A DNA stretch of 64,000 bases. Origin: Delphinus delphis (taxonomy: Eukaryota; Chordata; Mammalia; Artiodactyla; Delphinidae). The notes under the pieces were generated by a model. That model saw only the letters and a list, made by a program, of their open reading frames with translations. It made no database searches and was not told the DNA's origin. The translations under genes and the position numbers were made by a program. The number at the start of each line of letters is the position of its first letter. Positions within the stretch are counted from its first letter, which is position 1. Positions 58,409 through 64,000 of the stretch are shown piece by piece. The stretch is from positions 58,124,947-58,188,946 of the forward strand of contig NC_082696.1 of the NCBI RefSeq assembly GCF_949987515.2. The letters are read 5' to 3'.

Positions 58409-58620
58409 CTTTTTTTTTTTTTTTTTTTGTGGTACTTGGGCCTCTCACCGTTGTGTCCTCTCCTGTTGCGGAGCACAGGCTCCGGACGCACAGACTCAGC
58501 GGCCATGGCTCACGGGCCCAGCCGCTCTGTGGCATGTGGGATCCTCCCGGACCGGGGCACGAACCCATGTCCCCTGCATCGGCAGGCGGACTCTCAACCA
58601 CTGCGCCACCAGGGAAGCCC
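58409..58620 (-). mobile_element. CHR-type tRNA-Glu SINE, short form
   Basis: Inverted, with a T-rich tail at left. Ends CACCAGGGAAGCCC. The perfect duplication TGGGATTTCTTT is at 58397-58408 and 58621-58632. Slightly more diverged than the others (GTGGTACTTGGGCC). Confidence 0.95.
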
Positions 58621-58632
58621 TGGGATTTCTTT

Positions 58633-59080
58633 GCCTCTAGTATTTAGGGACATTTTGTTCTCCCCACTGTCTATGCTTCCCTGGCCCAATATAAGCTTTG
58701 CAGTCTCCCTTAATGCTTCCTGTGAGTTCTGCTTTCCTTTATGTATTATGTCTATTTGAGCTTTTCTACAATACTCAGTGTAACTTACAACTGACTCTCG
58801 CTGCCCAAGCTAATCCCTTTCACCATCCCCAAGCTCTTCCCTTCCACTTTGCTCTGCCTGAGCAGTCCTGGCTTATTGCATTGATCCTGTGTTCTGTATC
58901 CAGGTAAGTGTCATCATCAACAAAGACAATCACCTTTACATGAACCATAAATAACTGTGTGTGGAGAATTGGAGTTTCTTCACAAGTCTTGTAAAATGCA
59001 TTAGCACCAACACAGGCCTAAGCAACCACTGAGGACCATCATACCAGAGGAAAACATCTGGCATGTGGGCTGTTGGCTAT
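58633..59080. other. Unique DNA, nothing recognised
   Basis: No gene or repeat is recognised. Confidence 0.4.
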
Positions 59081-59184
59081 TTTTTTTTTTTTTTTACTGT
59101 TTGAAAATTTTTTATTGAAGTATAGTTGATTTACAATGTTGTGTTAGTTTCTGGTGTACAGCAAAGTGATTCATATATATATAT
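59081..59184 (-). mobile_element. L1 LINE 3' tip
   Basis: T-run then TTTTTTATTGAAGTATAGTT, GATTTACAATGTTGTGTTAG and AGCAAAGTGATTCATATATA: the extreme 3' end of a cetartiodactyl L1, about 100 bases long. Confidence 0.9.
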
Positions 59185-59814
59185 TAATTTTCATATTTAA
59201 TTTTGGTATTTTAACTGCAAATTTAGTGCTGTAAAGTCATAGACACAGTAAACAAGAGCCCGTCCAAATCTGCCTACCTGGTTTGCTTTTGCCTTGTGGG
59301 CCAGACAATGACAGCAAATGACACCGAGGAGAAGGACATGTTGTGCTTTGGACTCTTTAAATAAGCTGTTCACAGTGATTTCACTTCTTACTTTCATTCT
59401 AATTACAGCAATATTTCTGAAATGACCATTCCTGGTGGTTTATTCTCTTAGGTTGCAACCTCCTCTACTCTGACTTTGTCTCTCCATCTTTCATTCTTTT
59501 CCTGAAAGATCTGAGATCTAGGAGTAAGCAGTCATCACATGCTTCTCACTCATCTTGAAAGAGGTTGGGAGCGCTGACATGGAGGACTTTCTGCATTTCA
59601 GTTAATCTCTTCACCATTTCCCCTGCCATTTCAGCCAGAGTAGAAGGCTGGTGGATGTCTCAACACCCTTGAGGATGTCAACATGTGGTCTTGAAGTTGG
59701 CCAGACCTCCCATACAGTCTGCACACTTTGCTTATTGGTAACATTCCCAGAAAAGGCCCAGCAAAAGGGCTTCTAGTCCAGTTTCTTTTGGTAAGATACA
59801 CCCAAACAATGGCA
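59185..59814. other. Unique DNA, nothing recognised
   Basis: Only a 66-codon and a 96-codon minus-strand frame, without features. Confidence 0.4.
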
Positions 59815-59873
59815 TTAAATCTGTCAACAGATATGTATTGAATACTACCATGTGCCAGGCACTGTGCTAGGAG
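59815..59873 (-). mobile_element. L2 LINE scrap, inverted
   Basis: AACAGATATGTATTGAATAC and CATGTGCCAGGCACTGTGCT, cut short by the neighbouring L1 fragment. Confidence 0.75.
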
Positions 59874-59877
59874 CTTG

Positions 59878-60287
59878 TCTTGAAGTTGATTCTTCTTAGA
59901 ACTGCTTTTGCTGCATCCCATAGATTATGGAGTGTTGTATTTCCATTTTCATTTGTCTCAAGGCATTTTCTGATTTCCTCTTTGATTTCTTCATGGACCT
60001 ATTGGTTTTTCTAGTAGCATGTTGTTTAGTCTCTACATGTTTGTTCTTTTCCCATTTTTCTTTCTGTAATTGATTTCTAGTTTCATACTGTTGTGGTCGG
60101 AAGAAATGCTGGATATAATTTCTATATTCTTAAATTTGTTGAGACTTGCTTTGTGGCCTACCATGTGATCTATCCTGGAGAATGCTCCATGTGAACTTGA
60201 AAAGAACGTGTATTCTGCTGTTTTTGGATGGAATGCCATGTAGATAGCTATTAAGTCCATCTGGTCTATTTTGTCATTTAAGACTAC
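59878..60287 (-). mobile_element. L1 LINE ORF1/ORF2-type coding relic, inverted
   Basis: CTGTTTTTGGATGGAATGCC, CCATCTGGTCTATTTTGTCA and TTTGGCTTTG-like L1 language, with AGCTATTAAGTCCATCTGG. Translated on the minus strand it shows SSDHNSMKLEINYRKKNGK, the end of the L1 ORF2 endonuclease domain (SDH motif). The left half (59880-60110) is typical L1 ORF2 too. Stops break the frame. Both ends are truncated. Confidence 0.85.
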
Positions 60288-61053
60288 TAGCTCCAGGCAA
60301 GACCAACAGACTTTGGATTTGGGGATCTCTCTGTGGAGCTGTTCATTCCACATGTGACTAAGTTAACTAGTTCACTGAAACTACTAATTTGGATAATTTT
60401 ATTGGTTATTTGGATGAATTGATCAAATGCCCATTTTGGCTTCAGATAACCAGAGTAAACCTTAACCAGTTTCAAGTACCAACTAATATACTGTGCAATA
60501 GTTAAACTTCTTCTGACTTTTTAGTTTTTCAGCAAAGTAGTGGAAGTCCTAGATACATGAAAAATGCTTTAGGCCTCCTGGGATATTTCAACAGAATGAT
60601 TAGCCTATTTGGAATTAATCTCTCACCCTTCACCTCCATTTTGTTTTATAAAGTCAGGCAGGTGTGAATGTCGGGTTATGTTTTGATTTGTGTTGAAGAC
60701 AGGTAACATGACACTTTGAACTTTCTGCTTTCCCCAGCAATTCACTTTTTGCGCTGTTTCTCCCTTTCACTGAACCTTTCTGCCAAACACTCATCCTTTC
60801 CTTTTGCAATGCCCGATTCCTGCTCTGTCCTTGAAAGCATTCTTTGATCTTTCTTCTTTTTGTCAGCATTTCATTTTGATAGAGTAGCTCAATGAATTAC
60901 TGCATAAATGCTCTTATAGGAGTCTGAAATTATATCCCTGGAGATCTTTGTAGTTTTCTGGTTTCAATGAATATTCAAGTACTTGTCCAAGAAGTCTCTC
61001 TCCTACTGCTGAGTAGTTTACATTTTTGCCATATGTAACTCAGTTCCAATTAT

Positions 61054-61054
<1 letters not shown>
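60288..61054. other. Unique DNA, nothing recognised
   Basis: Short minus-strand frames only (71 codons at 60654-60869, basic and without a recognised domain). Confidence 0.4.

Positions 61055-61084
<30 letters not shown>
61055..61084 (+). repeat. (CA)n microsatellite
   Basis: Fifteen uninterrupted CA units. Confidence 0.98.
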
Positions 61085-61086
<2 letters not shown>

Positions 61087-61214
61087 GTCATTGTTAGTGA
61101 GAGGGACACTATCCTGCTGTTAGCTATTGGCTTCACTCACTCATTGACAGACTTTTAATTCATATACTCACATTCCAATATAGTGGATGAGCTACTTCAA
61201 AAGGTGATTATAGC
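61085..61214. other. Spacer
   Basis: No feature is recognised. Confidence 0.35.
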
Positions 61215-62065
61215 ACCATATTCATTCAATAGGTAATTACTAAACATTCCTTAAATGTCAGACCTTTGTTAGTCACTGGGGGTGAAATGTTGATCAGACA
61301 TGATAAATGCCCACATTATTAGAAAAGATAGAATTTAATCCAATAGTTACACTAATAAATATAAAATTATACCCATAGCTGGAAAGTAGCAGTAGGTGTG
61401 ATAGCCGGAAAGCCTATGAGAGATGATATGATCTAGCAAGGATGTAAGAGAAGGCTTCTCTCTAGAAACATTGGTTGAGGTAATACCTGAAAGAAGAGTG
61501 GTTACCACACAGGTGGACAAGGTAGGAATATGTTGTAAGATGGGAGAAGAGCATGTGCAAAGGCTGGGGGTTAGGAGGAAGGGTGGCACGTTTGACGCCT
61601 GAAGAACTGGATTAGATAAAACAAAATGTGTTTGAATGCATCAGAGAGCCATCAAGGAAGCCCAGGTTTGCAGGACCAAGGTCCAAGGTGAAGGGAGGCA
61701 CATTCAGGTAAGCCTCACTTGTACATCTATTTTTACCTTCCAGCATTTGCTGATCCAAGAAATGGAGAAAAGAAACTAGGTAGATAGGGGCAGCCTGAAG
61801 CTTTCTGCAGTTTCACTGGACTGAAAGATAAAAGTTGGAGTTTAGAGTTGCCAAGGTAGCCAAGACCTGAAGGGCTAGGAGAGGAGGAAATTACAGAGAA
61901 GTGGTCCAGAAACTCTCTTTGAGACCTTTGCTGAGTTAGAAGCTATGAAAATGTAAGGAGAGATGCCAGTCACCTGACAGATAGCAGCATCCAGGAAGAT
62001 AAAGAGCTGAGCAAGATGTAGAAGCAGTTTCCTGGGTCTGGGAAAGCAGAGGGGCCCACCAAAAG
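61215..62065 (-). mobile_element. L2 LINE, long inverted relic
   Basis: TTCATTCAATAGGTAATTAC at the left end, then GGGTGAAATGTTGATCAGAC, GGGAGAAGAGCATGTGCAAA and GGCTGGGGGTTAGGAGG follow inverted L2 order. The match becomes weak beyond about 61625, and the right end is uncertain. Confidence 0.6.
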
Positions 62066-62224
62066 AGAGCCCACCAAAATAGAGGGGCACTGGGAAAGAA
62101 CCCAAGTGTTCAGTTGAGACTCTAAGAGGACTACACTCTAGAGTAAGTATATGATAAGAGCAGGACTAAATCAGAAACATATCAGCCTAACAAAGCTTGA
62201 CACTCCCCTTTGACTGGATCAAGG

Positions 62225-62548
62225 TGATCTGTATTTATTCTGCTTGCCAAAAGAAAATTAAAACTTTCCTGAAAAAAAGATACCATCTAGAACCACTATG
62301 ATAATTACCAGGCATGCCAAGAACTAGATCAAATGTCCAAAAACAAAAAGAAAAAACATTAGAAACAGACCTACAGCTGATCCAGGTATTAGAATTATCA
62401 AGTAGTGACTTAAAAATAGCTATGGCTAATACGTTCAAGAAAGAAGATGTAGGGAATTTCACAAGAGGACTGGAATATATTTTTACAAATCAAATGGAAA
62501 TTTACAACTAAATAATAGAAGAAATTAAGAACTCAGTAGATGGTTGTG
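62225..62548 (+). mobile_element. Ancient L1 ORF1-region relic
   Basis: GAAACAGACCTACAGCTGAT, CCAGGTATTAGAATTATCAA, AATAGCTATGGCTAATACGT, TCAAATGGAAATTTACAACT and AATTAAGAACTCAGTAGATG match the old L1 ORF1-type sequence around the coiled-coil region. A 65-codon frame at 62314-62511 is a remnant of it. Confidence 0.6.
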
Positions 62549-63417
62549 TTAGTTTAGGTCCTCCTAGAAGATGACACCAACACAGTGATAGACGTGCAGG
62601 AGATTTACTGGGAGGAACACTTATGCAAGAAGGAGGAGGGAGCAGGAGAAGGTAGAAAGAGGCTTCCAATCACAATGCAGGTCTGATTCCTATGGAAGGA
62701 GAGGATGATCAATATAGATAAAGTCTCAGGGTTCAGAACAGTTCCAAGAAAGTTTCAGTCAGGTTGATGAGGAGTCCTCAGGTCAAAGTTGCTCTTTTGA
62801 AGAGTCCTGCATTTCGCCGGAATGGACCTGATTTAGTAGCCCTCTGCGCTGGTCATTGGCTGGGACTTGCCCATGGAACGTGTTGCCTCTGTGTAGACAC
62901 AGTGGTGGATTCAGAGGGCAGCAGCTGGGGGGAGCGGTCAATTACGGTCCTCACAACAGGAAATCTGACTGGTATGTTTTCAGTGCCATTGCATTCTACC
63001 CATCGGGCCACACAGCTCTACTTCTCCATGCAGGTTCAAGGAGCAGCTCCTTCATGATTCCTTGGGCTTCTTTTCCTGAGGGGAAAATTAGACATGGGAA
63101 TTAATGGGATAAACTATAGACCTCATGGCTGCAATTGGTCTTGGGGTGTAACTGGCGCTTACCCTAACCCTTCCATGCTATCTTTTCTAAATTACCGTCA
63201 TCCTCAGCTATCACCTCAGCAAGTCCTTGTGGCTATATAACCTCTATCTCTGTCACTAAGGCCAGTTCATTTGTGTGCCCACCATGCCAGTTTGGGGTTA
63301 GCTGAGGATGAAGGCTGACCAGTGTCGTTTTGTCTACTTGGTTGTTCAGTGCCTCTTATGTAGTGGATTCTTTCTGGGGGGCATTAATATGTGATAAAAA
63401 AAATTCTCACTTTTTGG
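62549..63417. other. Undetermined, perhaps an ancient LTR
   Basis: Starts TGTTAGTTTAGGTCCTCCTA and contains GGAGATTTACTGGGAGG, in the style of old ERVL LTRs, but I cannot match a family. Frames of 97 and 82 codons (62764-63104) overlap and show no domain. Confidence 0.3.
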
Positions 63418-63735
63418 GACTTCCCTGGTGGCGCCGTGGTTAAGAATCCACCTGCCAATGCAGGGGACATGGGTTCGAGCCCTGGTCTGGGAAGATTCCC
63501 ACATGCTGCGGAGCAACTAAGCCCATGCACCACAACTACTGAGCCTGCGCACTAGAGCCGGAGATCCACAACTACTGAAGCCCACGCGCCTACAGCCCGT
63601 GCTCCACAATAAGAGAAGCCACTGCAATGAGAAGCCTGCGTACTACAACGAACAGTAGCCCCCGCTCGCCGCAACTAGAGAAAGCCTGCGTGCAGCAACG
63701 AGGACCCAAGGCAGCCAAAAAAAAAAAAAAAAAGT
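63417..63735 (+). mobile_element. CHR-type SINE, long form with duplicated internal unit
   Basis: GGGACTTCCCTGGTGGCGCC head, B box GGTTCGAGCCC. Two CACAACTACTGA-led units start at about 63531 and 63567. Then AACGAACAGTAGCCCCCGCT and an A-tail of 16. No clear target duplication was seen. Confidence 0.94.
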
Positions 63736-64000
63736 TAAAGAAGGTTAATGAATATGACAAAGGAGGTCAGGTCAGTGTTAGCTTGAGATGATCCTCAACT
63801 TGAAAGTGTTTTATCAGGCACAAGGATATTGGCACATTTTATACATTTGTTAATCTTGTGCGAAGGCTATATTCTGTCACAAAATAGTCTTCATTTGAGT
63901 AAAATGGGCAAGAGGCACAAACTCTTATGTCGGGTCTTCACAAAGAGAAACACAAATAAGTCAGAAATGGAGCTGTGTCACCAATGCTTTAGAATTTATC
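63736..64000. other. Unique DNA to the window end
   Basis: No gene or repeat is recognised. Confidence 0.4.

Noticed and set aside
58331..58759. 142-codon plus-strand ORF
   Set aside because: Its body is the antisense SINE at 58409-58620.

Overview
This 64 kb window is mammalian nuclear DNA, most likely from a cetacean and probably a toothed whale. The strongest evidence is a set of eleven tRNA-headed SINEs. Their 5' end reads GGGCTTCCCTGGTGGCGCAG or GGGACTTCCCTGGTGG, which is the CHR-type (tRNA-Glu-derived) SINE superfamily of whales, hippos and ruminants. Seven copies are a short, little-diverged form typical of cetacean genomes. The 3' ends of young L1 elements are also of the cetartiodactyl type. 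No operons, prokaryotic genes, CRISPR arrays or plasmid/phage features are present.

I find no confident protein-coding gene. The open frames are short and unspliced, and most fall in repeats (antisense SINE, L1, L2, microsatellites) or overlap ORFs on the other strand. The window is best read as intergenic DNA or the inside of a very long intron. A few places could be exons or regulatory DNA and are listed with low confidence: a 70-codon minus-strand ORF (4389-4601), a CpG-rich block ending in a strong splice donor (51240-51660), a GC-rich spot with a consensus donor (around 18409), an ORF with a good acceptor (around 43709), and several homeobox-site-rich unique blocks that look like conserved non-coding elements.

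Layout. 1-7 kb: mostly unique DNA with L2 and MIR relics, an ERV1-like LTR (about 3372-3829) and a G-quadruplex-type G-run cluster (6361-6397). 7.4-16.3 kb: a TG/GA/GGGA compound microsatellite, four SINEs, Tigger-like and MER5-like DNA transposon relics, three MIRs and nested L1s. 17-35 kb: largely unique DNA with hAT, MLT1, L2 and L1 relics. 35-40 kb: an L2 split by a SINE and tipped by a (CCAT)n array, a hAT MITE, then an L1 3' end interrupted by a SINE that carries extra 3' sequence. 40-48 kb: an LTR-like repeat with a (TATC)n array, L2 and MIR pieces, two SINEs. 48-64 kb: MLT1, L2 and MIR relics, a (CA)n array, L1 ORF2 and ORF1 relics, a SINE at 58.4 kb and a final SINE at 63.4 kb.

There is no gene system to describe. 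The useful biology is the stratigraphy of transposons (nested insertions with readable target-site duplications), three structural forms of one SINE lineage with a subfamily-specific B-box change, and one SINE that looks like a 3' transduction.
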